Translations under genes and position numbers: made by a program
Assembly (NCBI GenBank): GCA_013368315.1
Contig: JAACJM010000013.1
Span: 682,001-746,000 of the forward strand
DNA: 64,000 nt
Direction of reading: 5' to 3'
Source of the DNA: Tetrapyrgos nigripes
Lineage: Eukaryota; Basidiomycota; Agaricomycetes; Agaricales; Campanellaceae
In this document: positions 1 to 10,052 of the stretch, in pieces
Layout of the letters: each line of letters opens with the position of its first letter
How positions within the stretch are numbered: position 1 is the stretch's first letter
The notes under the pieces: model-generated
Told to the model about the DNA's origin: nothing
Database searches by the model: none
What the model saw: the letters and a program-made list of their open reading frames with translations, nothing else

Positions 1-17
1 CCCCCCCCCCCCCCCCC
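1..17. repeat. poly-C run at window edge
   Basis: Seventeen C residues open the window, immediately followed by the sequence that matches the 3' end of the GH71 gene at 4747 onward. The matching stretch there is a much shorter C-rich string (CACCCCACCCCC). This is either a homopolymer expansion at the end of the GH71 fragment or an assembly-edge artefact. Confidence 0.7.
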
Positions 18-740
18 GAAGAACTAACACACCCAGCCCGAGCGTCATGATTATACTTCTCTGGACTCTTGACGACAAATACCAAGGGGGATAGGCTTGG
101 ACTCGCGTCTTGTCCCTGTCCGTCTCCCTGTCCGTTTCCTGCGTTCATGTTAGGGTTGGAGTTGGGGTCGGAATCGGAGTTGAGGAGGGGTTGGGATTGC
201 CAGTGTCTAGTTGCATTACCAGCGTGTCTGTGTTTGTGTCTGTATCCGTATCTGTGTCTGTTGTATCTTGGTTCTGTTGGGTGTCTTTGTCTTGGTCCTT
301 GTCTTGGGACTCCGAAACCGAACCCGAACCCGAAGCAGACGCAGACCTCACAACCATATAATGTGATTATAGTCGTTCTAGGAGATTATTTGGATGATGT
401 TGATGTTGAGTGGGTTGGATGGGGAGTCGTTGGTTGGGAAAGCAGAATCGACGAGAGCCTCCCAACGTTTAGCGTAGAGGTGTTGATCTGCTGTGTAGAG
501 GAACTATATTGGAAGGTGGGTTAGTATTCGTATTCGGGTAATGATTCAAGGGGGAAGGGCAACGATTGAAGGGGGAGACATTCTTATTAAACGTATAACC
601 ACGGAGAGACGGAGGCCATTTCCTTCGTCTCTTTCAACAACGTCTTGTTTCCTCTTACTCTTGAAGGGAAGTGTAAGCCAGCTCTTGCTCTCACTCTCAG
701 AAGACGAGGAGGATGTAAGCCACCTCTTGGATGATTGAAG
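18..740 (-). pseudogene. Truncated, internally deleted GH71 alpha-1,3-glucanase fragment
   Basis: On the minus strand this stretch is a rearranged copy of the 3' half of the GH71 gene at 4737-7195. Bases about 18-355 match about 4747-5050 (the serine/aspartate/threonine-rich tail), bases 357-520 match 5758-5915 (the exon with the conserved WNDYGES motif), and bases 598-735 match about 6008-6140. The segment equivalent to about 5052-5755 is missing. In the motif exon the tryptophan codon has become TAG and the GES residues are lost, so the copy cannot encode the active domain. It lies in the same orientation as the parent gene, and the two flank the DUF6535 gene. Seen directly: the match, the stop and the deletion. 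Inferred: a segmental duplication followed by decay. Confidence 0.8.
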
Positions 741-1166
741 AATACGAATGAGCCAGATTCTCCTGCATACAGCTTCAACCATTCGGCCTAAGTTGGGAGT
801 ATTTTTATCTGCGTGGGCACACTGCAAAGTCAACGTGCCAACGTACCCGTGTTCGCTCTTTCTCCTCCCAATCATCCTGCAGACGAGACTCGGACTTGAC
901 CTTTGGCGATGCGCTTCAACTGGCTGACGAACGGTGCGTATGTGCTGCAGTGTTTTGTCTCTCTGGATTCTCACTCTATTAAAGCTTTTTAAATCACTGC
1001 GATCCTCGAAGGCTCCTGGGGATGTTAAAAATGGAATGGTCATCTCATTCTCTCCATACTTTGGACGACACGTCAACTATTTTCTTTCCACCCTGATCTG
1101 GACAGTGACAAGAAGCCGTCCCAAAGTACGTCGTCTTCCGTATATCAACACTGTTCAGACATATTC
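741..1166. other. Intergenic stretch, no gene recognised
   Basis: This sits between the GH71 fragment and the start of the DUF6535 gene. Short open frames exist on both strands, but I recognise no domain and no repeat. It should include the upstream region of the DUF6535 gene. Confidence 0.5.
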
Positions 1167-4100
1167 ATGTATTTTGACTGCCCAGAACGCTTCCAGCCCA
1201 CTGCAGATGATCAAGCATGTGCTGGAATGTGGAGCATCTATATCGGAGAAGCGGAACGTTATGATAAATCTTTGGTTGAAGGATGGAAGGGGGACATGGA
1301 AGGAATGGTGATCTTTGTGAGTCGATCATTATCAGCAGTGTGGGCGGACGCTGACCGTGCTGGCTATAAGTCTGCTCTGTACTCTGCCAGCCTCACAGCA
1401 TTTCTTATCGAGAGCTACAAGACTCTTCAGCCCGATCCTGCTCAGGATACCGTCTTTCTCCTATCCAAAATATCCCAACAATTATCCAACTCGACCGTTC
1501 CGCCGTCTGAACCACCCAGTTTTGAAACTCCTGTGTCGGCCATCGTATGCAATGTCCTATGGTTCCTCTCCTTGGCGCTAGCCCTCACCTGTTCACTGCT
1601 AGCTATATTCGTGCAGCAGTGGACCCGAGATTTCATCCATAAGGCGAATTTGAGGCCATCCCCTATCCGTCAAGCCAGAGTCTTCGCGTACATATACTTT
1701 GGCCTGCGTGACTTCGGCATGCACTCATTTGTCGACATCATCCCCTTCCTTCTCCACCTCTCCCTCTTCCTATTCTTTGGGGGTTTGGTCGCCTTCCTCT
1801 CTCCTGTTAATCGCATTATCACATACATAATGATAGGCATCCTGGGCGTTTTCCTCCTCATCTACACAGCACTTACAGTGATTCCGTTGGTCTGGCTCAA
1901 CGCTCCTTACCGCACGCCACTTTCAGGTGCTCTCTGGCGGCTTGGGAATGCTTTTGGTAGCTTTCTAGCTCGCAAGCATGACCTGGACCATTGCCAAGAT
2001 GCAACCTTGAGCGAAGCACTGTTGGAAAAGTCATTGCAGGGAACGTCTGAACGTGACGGGCAGGCCCTCGTCTTCACTATGCAGTCGTTGACGGATGATG
2101 ACGAGCTTCTGCCCATGATAGAGGCCATTCAGGACGTTTTATACAATGACAATCAATTTCCTTACGTCCTGACTACATTCGGAGAAGCAAACGTGGACCT
2201 GATAATGCCTCTTATAATCTCAGATGATCCAGAGGTTAACATCATATCTCGTATTACCCAGTACCTGAAGAGATCTCAGGTTGTTCCTGCCCTGAAGGAT
2301 TACCTGAAGAGATCTCAGGTTGTTCCTGCCCTGAAGGATCACTTGAAGGACTCCTCAAAGGACTCCCCGCTCCATGGTCAAGGCAGCATGCCGCCAGTCT
2401 ACTCTCTAGTGTACACTCTAATGTACATGTTGGTTACTCCTCGCCAGGCCACCGACAAGAGCCAGATGCTCAATGAAAAACATGTTCAGACACACCTCGC
2501 TTTCACAGAGGACTTGCTCCTGCACATTGCAGGGTTATCAAGGCATCACAAGTCCTTGGCATCCACCATTGCCCTTCTGCGTTTCAGATGGATCTCCTGT
2601 ATTCGGGATGTGGTAGCCTTGATTTCAAGGATTTTGGATGATATGAAAAGGGCAAATGGCCAGAACATTCCAGCAAGTGCATTGCGGGAACAGATCTCAC
2701 ACCTGAACAAGATATGGGAAAGTCTTGATGAAAGTAGGATGAATAAGGGCAGCATTGGCATCTTGCACAGTTACAGTCCAACTATGATCTTCTACTATCA
2801 TAAACTTCCCAGGACCCTCAAAGTGGCTGGGGAAGCCCTGAAGAAATGGGGAATGTCTGTAGAACACTCAACAGCAGTGCCAGAAGAACTTGAAGCCACC
2901 CTTGATAAACTCAAGCTGGATGACACATGGGCTGTTACACGCTCAACTATTCTCTTTGAATATCTCTGGCAGGTTTTGACTTGGGAGCAGAGTAACCAGA
3001 CCAGCTTTTCTGAGCTTCCTCCTGACTTTAAACGCATCTCGGACATTATCTGTCCCCCTCATCCATCTCTCTATTTGGTTGACCTGCCAATGAAGCTTGG
3101 AGATAGCTACATGTTTCCATTGGAGACCTTGTCAAGATGGTTGTTGGACCAGTCGACTGCCATCAATGACAAGGTTGATTTATGGATGGAAAAACACATG
3201 CAGCTCTTCTTTTCTATCAAAGATGCTCAGTCGAATCCTGATCTTGCTATTTGGGGCAGAAACCTCTTTCTGCGATACTTCAGTCGAAGGGCAAAGGAGA
3301 CTGTTGCGAAGCCACTGCCTCACAACTCAGGCTGGATCAGGCGTTTCGAATATCAACCCGATTCTAGGCGTCTAGTGGGAGAATGCGTTATACGGAACAT
3401 ACGTCATGAAACAACACCTGAATTGCTGACTTGCGAAGCAGCCTTCCTCTTTTCACTACTTTTCCAAATCTTCAGCCCATCGGCCCTTTCGGAACTCTGG
3501 AAGATTCTCGACGACTCGGACAAAACCTCCTCCACACAGAACACTGATATCTCATTCCTCCGGATAACCCTCAGTCTGATTAACATTCGTCAGGCTAGTT
3601 TGCGTAGTCAGATCAGGAGGAGGAGGAGGAGGAGGAGGAGTTGCAATCTATGGAAATTACGCTTCTCAAGCGATATCTTTCGGACGACTTTATTTCTCCA
3701 TTATCCCGAGAGACACTTCGACCGTCTCTGTGGGTCGCACTTTACACTGAATGGCTTGACCAGCTTGCCCAGAACAGACCTTTTGCACAGCTGGTCTCTG
3801 TAATCTATTTCACATGTCTCAGATTAGATTTCCGTCGGGGACGACGGATCTTGAAGTCAACGAAAAACTTCAGATTCGGTTTGCCGAAATATATTCCAAT
3901 TTCATCACGGACATGGTCTCCGAAGATGCTGGGCCTGACAACTACCTGGACCGAGTTCATCCTTCTGTTTATGACTTCTTTTTCAAAGAAGACATCCTTT
4001 TCAAAGAAGACATCCTTTTCAAAGGAAACATCGTTTTCAGCAGACATGTGTTTGTGTGGGACTGGATCACAGATCTCAAATGCGCGAAGACCATCATGAA

Positions 4101-4356
4101 GGCAATCCAAAAGTACAGGAGTTGCTTTGACACTGGGGAGGAGGAGATTGAAGGTCAAAGCACCTTATTTGCGAGATGTCTAGAAGTCCGCGGACAACTT
4201 CCAGCATCGGACGCGGACTCGGAGGATGTCCAAGGAGAGGGTGGTCAAACGGCAGAGGATGCCCAAGGAGAGGGTGATGAAACGAGGGGAAAATGCATCT
4301 CACTGCACGAAGATGTTGGTATATGGGTGAGGGGCCATCCAAGCTCTTACAATTAA
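1167..4356 (+). CDS. DUF6535 domain membrane protein, 3' end with unresolved frame
   Basis: The N-terminus carries the agaricomycete DUF6535 pattern (MWSIYIGEAERYD, LVEGWKGDMEGM, then LTAFLIESYKTL and ISQQL), followed by about four hydrophobic segments, as in this family of unknown function. A continuous frame runs from 1167 to 3803. A 54-bp stretch at 1317-1370 begins GTGAGT and ends AAG and is probably an in-frame intron; removing it restores GMVIF-SALYSASLTAF. From about 3610 the likely coding sequence leaves this frame: frame 2 reads sensibly from the GAG run to about 3800, then frame 1 from about 3814 to the stop at 4356 (DLEVNEKLQIRFAEIY). I could not place standard introns that join these frames, so there are either unusual splices or frameshifts. 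Internal tandem repeats occur at 2262, 3615, 3980 and 4222. Function unknown. Confidence 0.75.
2262..2339 (+). repeat. 39-bp in-frame tandem duplication in DUF6535 gene
   Basis: Two essentially perfect 39-bp units (2262-2300 and 2301-2339) encode the 13-residue unit YLKRSQVVPALKD twice. The near identity of the two units implies a recent duplication. Confidence 0.9.
3615..3640 (+). repeat. AGG/GAG trinucleotide run
   Basis: About eight AGG units. In the long upstream frame this reads poly-Arg; in the frame that continues into plausible downstream coding sequence it reads poly-Glu (QEEEEEEEELQSMEI). It is the likely point where the reading frame changes. Confidence 0.9.
3980..4040 (+). repeat. 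21-bp tandem repeat in DUF6535 3' exon
   Basis: About three 21-bp units encode FKEDIL, FKEDIL and FKGNIV. The units are in frame with the final open frame that ends at 4356, which supports that frame being coding. Confidence 0.8.
4222..4284 (+). repeat. 33-bp tandem repeat near DUF6535 C-terminus
   Basis: Two 33-bp units encode EDVQGEGGQTA and EDAQGEGDET, an acidic and glycine-rich tail. Confidence 0.85.
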
Positions 4357-4736
4357 ACTACACTACGGCAGCTAGACATTCTATACTGTTGACTGTGTAC
4401 ATACAATCTAATGCTAGTTGCTACAAACCATCAATGGTAAAGAATCCTAAAAATACAAATATGGCATGACATCGACATTGAGGAAAAGGACCAAGAGAGC
4501 AAGAGAAAAAAGAATGACAAGGAAGAAGGAAAGGAACGGAAAGATGGACGATGAGACGATAACCAGACCAGACCAGACCAGACCAGGCAGCACTGCTGCT
4601 ATGTAAGTACATCCCATCATATACATCCATATCATATCATCGTCATGACCGTCATTAAACTCATAAAGAAAGCTCGCTCTACCAGTAGAGCATGAGCACT
4701 CTTCGTCCCCCCTCCCACAACACCATAAAACCAAAA
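4357..4736. other. Convergent intergenic region with a pentanucleotide repeat
   Basis: This lies between the 3' ends of the DUF6535 gene (plus) and the GH71 gene (minus). It holds a GACCA pentanucleotide array at about 4562-4586 and purine-rich sequence. No gene is seen. Confidence 0.6.
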
Positions 4737-7195
4737 TCAACACCCCACCCCCGAAGAACTAACACACCCAACCCAAGCGTTATAATTATACTTTTCTGGG
4801 TTCTTGACGAATACGAAGGGGGCTAGGGTCTGTGCGTCTCCGTCTCCGTTTCCAGTTCCGTCTCCTTGTCCCTGTGCGTCTCCATTTCCTGTATTCGTGT
4901 TGGAGTCGCTTGCGTTGGGATTGCCAGCGTCTAGTTGCATTACTAGCGTGTCTGTTGTGTCCGTGGTGTCTTGGTTCTGCTGGGTGTCTTCGTCTTGGGA
5001 CTCCGAACCCGAACCCGAAGCAGACCGAAGAACCTTCGCTCTAACACTCAAGCTCTAGTACCCCCTCATCGGCGTCGGGAAACCCAATCGGCATAGCAAG
5101 TTTAGTAAGTCCAGCTGGGACGGAGAATGTTTGGGAGGAGATGATGGTAGACGAGTTGTCGTTGGCGTTAGACGAAGGTGTAATAAGCATACACCTCAAA
5201 CGTCACATTCGCAGGCTCAGCCAAAAGTGTGATAGTCCAGACGGTGTCTTCGACCTAATCCACGTACGCATAAGTATATACATTAGCTTTCGTAGTCAAC
5301 GAAACAAAAACAAAAAGAAAAAAACTCGAAAGAGAGTCGAAAAAGAGTCGAAAAAGAGTCGAAAAAAGGACTAAAAAACTCACCAACTCTTTCCCCGTCA
5401 CTTCCCCCACCGGGTCACCTACTTGAGCCTGAGCAGAATGAGTCCTTGACCACATAACCAATTTCTCTTCATCTTTCGAAATGTCTGGATACTGTCCACC
5501 GTTTTTAAATGCAGAGGTGTAGTAGGACGTTAGAGGGAGCCAGGCTAGATATAGAAGGGGAAGAAAGAAAGATTGTTAGCATTTAGCATTTAGTATGCGT
5601 AAGAGTAAGAGTAAGAATAAGAGTCAAAGAGTTAAAGATAAGAAGGGTAGGGTGGGTAGGCGAGAAAGAAGAAAACACCCCGACTCACCAGCATGCCCCA
5701 TGCCCCCCGTCCAAGCCTCACTCCCCGTAGGCTGAGCCCCCTTGATAGGACCTATATAATGTGATTCGCCATAGTCGTTCCAGGAGATTATTTGGATGAT
5801 GTCGATGTTGAGCGGCTTGGATGGGGAGTTGGAGTTGGTCGGGAAACTAGAATTGACGAGAGCCTCCCAACGTTTAGCGTAGAGGTGTTGGTCTGCTGTG
5901 TAGAGGAACTGTTGTGTTGGAATAGTAAGTAATTGAATGGCAATGATTGAAGGACGACACTAGTACTCACATTTTTATTAAACGTATCAGCACCAAAGTG
6001 GGTAAAAAACCACGGAGAGACGGAGGCCATGTATATTTTTCCATTTCCTTGTCCTTCGTCCTGTCTTTTCTTGAAGGGAAACGAAAACCAGCTCGTGCTC
6101 TCGCTCTCGAGAGGAAGAGGACGCGAGCCACCTCTTGGAAGGAGATGGGGAACCAGACGAACCCAGCCCTTGACATGAAGCAAATCCCCATCCGTCGATC
6201 CAATGAATTTGCTGAGAGCTGAGGAGATAGTCGAGGCTATTGTTTTCGTTTGTGTTTGTTGGTTCGCGTCGGTGGTTTGTTTGGAAGCGACGTTGGAATT
6301 GGGAGGGGCGTTATCGTTGGAGACCCTCCAAGGAACCCTCCGAGGAAGGTAGATAAATGGGGAATAATATTCGTCGCATCTGGGGCAGAGGCAGACCCAG
6401 ATAAGCCAAGTAAATCCGTAAGAGCCGACGAAAGAGAGGTATCCGAAGACCCTTGGGAGGCGGTTGTTAACTCGACTGGCCAAGCTCCGTTCCACTGTCC
6501 ATAAAGATTAGCATAACGAAAAAAAAGAAAGAAATGATTGGTACACACATTAAAATCCCCATCCATAACACCCCCATCCACAAACCCGTTAAACGAATTC
6601 GGATCCATAAAAAACGAAGGGACAAAAGTAATCTTTCCCTTCAACTCATCATGTTGAGTGAACTGACTACTCCATCCATTCAAAGGGGAATCTTGTCCAA
6701 ACGTACAAGCTTCCCCCGAAAAGGTCGATACGAGCGGAAGTGGATCCGGAGAGGTTTTTGAATATCTCAGTTGATTAGGATGACCAGCGAATTTGAGAAC
6801 CAGTGAACGTAAAGCTTGTGCATCGGTAGGAGAAGCACAAGGAAGGGAAGACATATCCAAAGATAAAAATAGTTTGAAATCCAACCCAGATTGAAGAGCG
6901 GCTTGGTACGCGTCTGCTACGCGGTCGGGCTGCCATGGGTCTGAGCCGATGTTGAGAGCGAAGCCGTCGATGTTGTGTTTAGAGGCTAGAGTGATGTCGT
7001 CTGACCAGTCTGCAGGGGGGGTTAGGTGGACGTAAGAAGAAAAGACCCGGACTGACCTTGAATAGTGTAAGGAAATGTGTTACCGACCATATGATGAGCG
7101 ACGACATATTTAGGATTACTAGAGATCAACTCTGTTGTTGAAGGAACGGGAAGGGCGTAAGAGAGCGTGAACAAGAGAAAGAGAAAAAGAAACAT
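4737..7195 (-). CDS. Secreted GH71 alpha-1,3-glucanase (mutanase), disrupted 3' end
   Basis: GH71 enzymes hydrolyse alpha-1,3-glucan of fungal cell walls. The start at 7195 gives a signal peptide (MFLFLFLLFTLSYA), followed by KYVVAHHMVGNTFPYT, KLFLSLDMSSLPC and NWNGAWP across a splice, FIGSTD, YMASVSPWFFTHFG and SWNDYGESHY, all GH71 landmarks. Exons that close in phase are 7195-7057, 7009-6549, 6494-6325, 6211-5971, 5908-5689 and 5544-5384 (464 residues); the 6324-6212 intron has a weak donor and is the least certain. The next exon starts at 5254 and reaches a stop at 5170-5168, yet family-like sequence continues in other frames (TFSVPAGLTKLAMP, then FVFVKNPEKYNYNAWVGC, ending at 4737). So the last 430 bp carry at least two frame breaks, real or sequencing-derived. 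The low-complexity tail is rich in Ser, Asp and Thr. Confidence 0.85.
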
Positions 7196-7358
7196 CGTTA
7201 ACGACACTCACATTGCAGCTTTGGATTTTATCTAAAAGAACAATGACCACGAAAGAACAATGGAAACCAAAGCTGTGCCAACAACGCGAGCTCTCTGTTC
7301 CCACGTGTATGGTAAAAAATGCTATAAAGAGGCAGCTAGGGGTAAGTACGGCAGCCCT

Positions 7359-8344
7359 ATGCATTCCTTGCTCCTCCTCGCTTCCCTCTCTGCCGTCTCT
7401 GCGTCTGTTATTCCCGCTAAACACCTCCTACTCACCTGGGGTTCCACCAGCAACATCCAACTAGACTCAGACTACATCTCTCCTCATCTCGAGCAGACAA
7501 AGTATCTCTGCGATGTGTTTATTGGACGGACGGAGCTTAGTGTCGTGGTCGATGCCAGGAGGTATGTCCATGCCTCCCCATCTTGTTCCTCCTATTAATT
7601 TTCGTCGCAGCCACGACCTAGACGACATATCCCTCGACAGCGTCTCCCGACGAGTCAGCGAGATATATGCGCAACAGGGTACGTCGACGTGTCTCCCGCA
7701 ACCCCAAACCTGTACTAATTACCCGTATCCATCTAACAATAGACGACATCACTATCACCCGTCCTCCAACTGTCCATTGTCGTGTAGATCCTAACCATGC
7801 CAATGACTCCCCTTCCCGAGCGCACGACCACTCTTCCCACTCACACGACCTCGACGAACACGAAAGTCAAATTTACGATCCCCTTGAAGCTCAGTCCCAC
7901 CTCAGCTTTGTACCCCAACTCAACTCCCCCTGTCCACACTCTTCCCTACACAAACGAATCGGCTATGGGTTCCTCAACATCCTCGATTTACTAAGCATGC
8001 TTGGTGTCGTGTTACTGGCTGTGCTTGCTTCGATGATCGCTTCATTCATCCGTGGGCGGCAACAGCTTAAAGGGGTAAGGGGATGCGTGGCGTACAGTGA
8101 GAAGAATGAAGATGGAGATTTGAAATCATCATTCGACGACACCGAGGAACCCGACATGCTTACTCCCAGGGTGGATCTCTACCATAACCAGGGCAAATCC
8201 CATCGTTCGCGCTCAATGTCCCACAATTACTCTTCTTCGAAGCAACACCAACACCAACACCATCGGTACACGAGCTTGGACACATACTATCAGCTTCCGT
8301 CAGGAGACGAAGCGATGAAGTATTTGGATGGTAAGCTTCAGTGA
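7359..8344 (+). CDS. Secreted/type I single-pass membrane protein, unknown function
   Basis: Three exons (7359-7561, 7611-7678, 7743-8344) close in phase to 290 residues. The ATG at 7359 is preferred over an upstream frame-mate at 7260 because it puts a signal peptide (MHSLLLLASLSAVSAS) at the N-terminus. An extracellular part of roughly 190 residues, with a His/Asp/Ser-rich stretch, precedes one strong transmembrane helix (ILDLLSMLGVVLLAVLASMI). The cytoplasmic tail is polar and rich in His, Gln and Ser. I recognise no domain. The start lies 163 bp from the divergent GH71 start, so the two genes may share regulatory sequence. Confidence 0.65.
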
Positions 8345-9112
8345 AGCACCACATCGACAGCCCCACTCCTCTCCAAAAAGACATCCTAAACGCGCTTCAC
8401 ACGACCCCCTCTTCCCCCTTACCCGTGGGTCGTCTCTCCACACTCCACACGATCCTCTCTTCCCCCTTCTCCTCTACATCGTCTCACCTCTCCATCGTTT
8501 CTGTCCCCCCTCTCATCTCATCGTCACATCCGAGTCCTCATATCACCTCATCTCCACATCGCATCCTCATATCACCATCACCATATCATCATACAGTGTC
8601 ATAAGTATAAGTATAACCTGCATCACATTACAACAGTCAACTCCAACTCCAATCCCAACTGCGTCAGCGTCTGCGTGAAGTAAACCTTGTACCTTTGTAT
8701 TCTTGTACTACTCTATAGATATTCAATATTGTACCACTACATACAGTAACGTTATAACAGCATTACAGCACTATAGCGGCCTTACCTCAACGTCTGCGTC
8801 GCCCTCCTCTCCTATTCTTATCCATTCTATATCTTTAGCTGTGGTTTAGGTTTAGATAGGTGTCCTCTGTCCTGTTTTCGTCTCATCCTGGTTATCTGCT
8901 TCTCGTCTCTATCTGCTTCTCGTCTCTCATCCTCTCGTATCTACCGTGTATGTACCCGTACCTGTACCATGTATATCTGCCAGTGATCTGGAATATATAA
9001 GAATAAGAATAAGTATTCCTCAATGGGGCCTTTGAGCGACAGTATCTGAATCCTGATTCTCTTGTATGATGAAAATAATAATAATCTACGAATACAGCGC
9101 CGAACCTAGAAT
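8345..9112. other. Intergenic, pyrimidine-rich then AT-rich
   Basis: Bases 8345-8600 are C/T-rich with degenerate CATCACCATATC-type repetition. Bases 8690-9080 are AT-rich with several ATA/GTA runs. I see no gene; it probably holds 3' UTR of the upstream gene and the insertion flank of the LINE remnant. Confidence 0.5.
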
Positions 9113-9778
9113 AGATGTCTTTATTTAACGACTAGCAGGCCAGACTAAGGGCCAAGCCCCGGCAGCGACCCCGGTAGAGTAACTAAAACATGTATCGTAC
9201 TGAGTATTCCAAGTATAGTACCGGTCCCGGGACAGGCAGCTGTCGGGTTTGATGGCTGTTTGGCGAGAGATCGACGAGGGAAATAAGTAGGGTCAGGGTC
9301 AGGACAGGCAGGAGGAGAAGGAACTTGTCTCCGGGCGTTTTACTTACTAGCCCCCTTCATCGACAAGGATCTCATACTCATACTCCGGGGCATGCACGCA
9401 TAGAGTTTTTGGGGGGCGGGGATGTTTGGATGTCCTATCCAAAATCCCCCCAAGTCCATCGTCGACGACTTTGCCCTTGCGTTACAACATCTCGTTCAGA
9501 ACCTCCCATGAGGTCTGCCCAATATGTATTCGTCGTTCAGCGTCAGGGCTGTCTCGTCGAGGGGGGGTGGTTTTCCGGTAGTAAATGCACCGGACTTTTG
9601 GATGAATTCCCTGAGGGCTTCAATACCGTCCTTGGTGCCTAACAGCTCGGGCATCTCGAGGTTTTCAGAGGCCCCGCGGAGTACGTCACGGTGTGGTTCG
9701 TAAATGGGGCAATCAGATAGGACATGTTCCCGGATCTGTAAAGCTTCCCCACAGGGGCCTAGATAGATGTGTATACTT
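9113..9778 (-). mobile_element. 5'-truncated LINE retrotransposon tail
   Basis: On the minus strand an open frame ending at the TGA at 9498-9496 reads GPCGEALQIREHVLSDCPIY, then EPHRDVLRGASENL, ELLGTKDGIEALREFI and QKSGAFTTGKP. This is the C-terminal Cys/His segment and leucine-rich tail that I associate with LINE-type reverse transcriptase/RNase H polyproteins in basidiomycetes. Everything upstream of about 9778 is lost, as expected for incomplete target-primed reverse transcription. A downstream untranslated part continues to about 9113 and ends with a TTAAATAAAGAC-type motif resembling a polyadenylation signal. No terminal repeats or target-site duplication could be fixed by eye. Confidence 0.7.
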
Positions 9779-10052
9779 CGAGAGTAACAAAAAAAAAATA
9801 ATCACAAACTGTACATTGTACATGTTAAGCCAAGTGTCCCTGTAATGAAATAGTCCTAGTGATTACACATACACATACAGCATGTGCTATATGTAGCACG
9901 AACGAGAGAGAGAAAGAGAGCATTAATCACAAAGATTAGAAAGCATTGCGAGAACAGCCAACAACAAAAAGTGACAGAGAGGGAGAGAGAGAGAGAAAGT
10001 TCTTCAACTTCACCAAACTCAAGCCTTCAGAGGAAAGACCCAAGCCTAGTAC

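Noticed and set aside
1..17. Poly-C run considered as telomere
   Set aside because: Fungal telomeres are TTAGGG/CCCTAA arrays; no such unit is present, and the run sits at the end of a GH71 copy.
69..524. Plus-strand frame of 151 codons at the window start
   Set aside because: It reads through the reverse strand of a low-complexity GH71 tail; repeated Cys/Leu/Pro composition has no protein character.
4660..4715. Hairpin GCTCGCTCTACCAGTAGAGC considered as part of a tRNA
   Set aside because: No acceptor stem, anticodon arm or T-loop fits around it.
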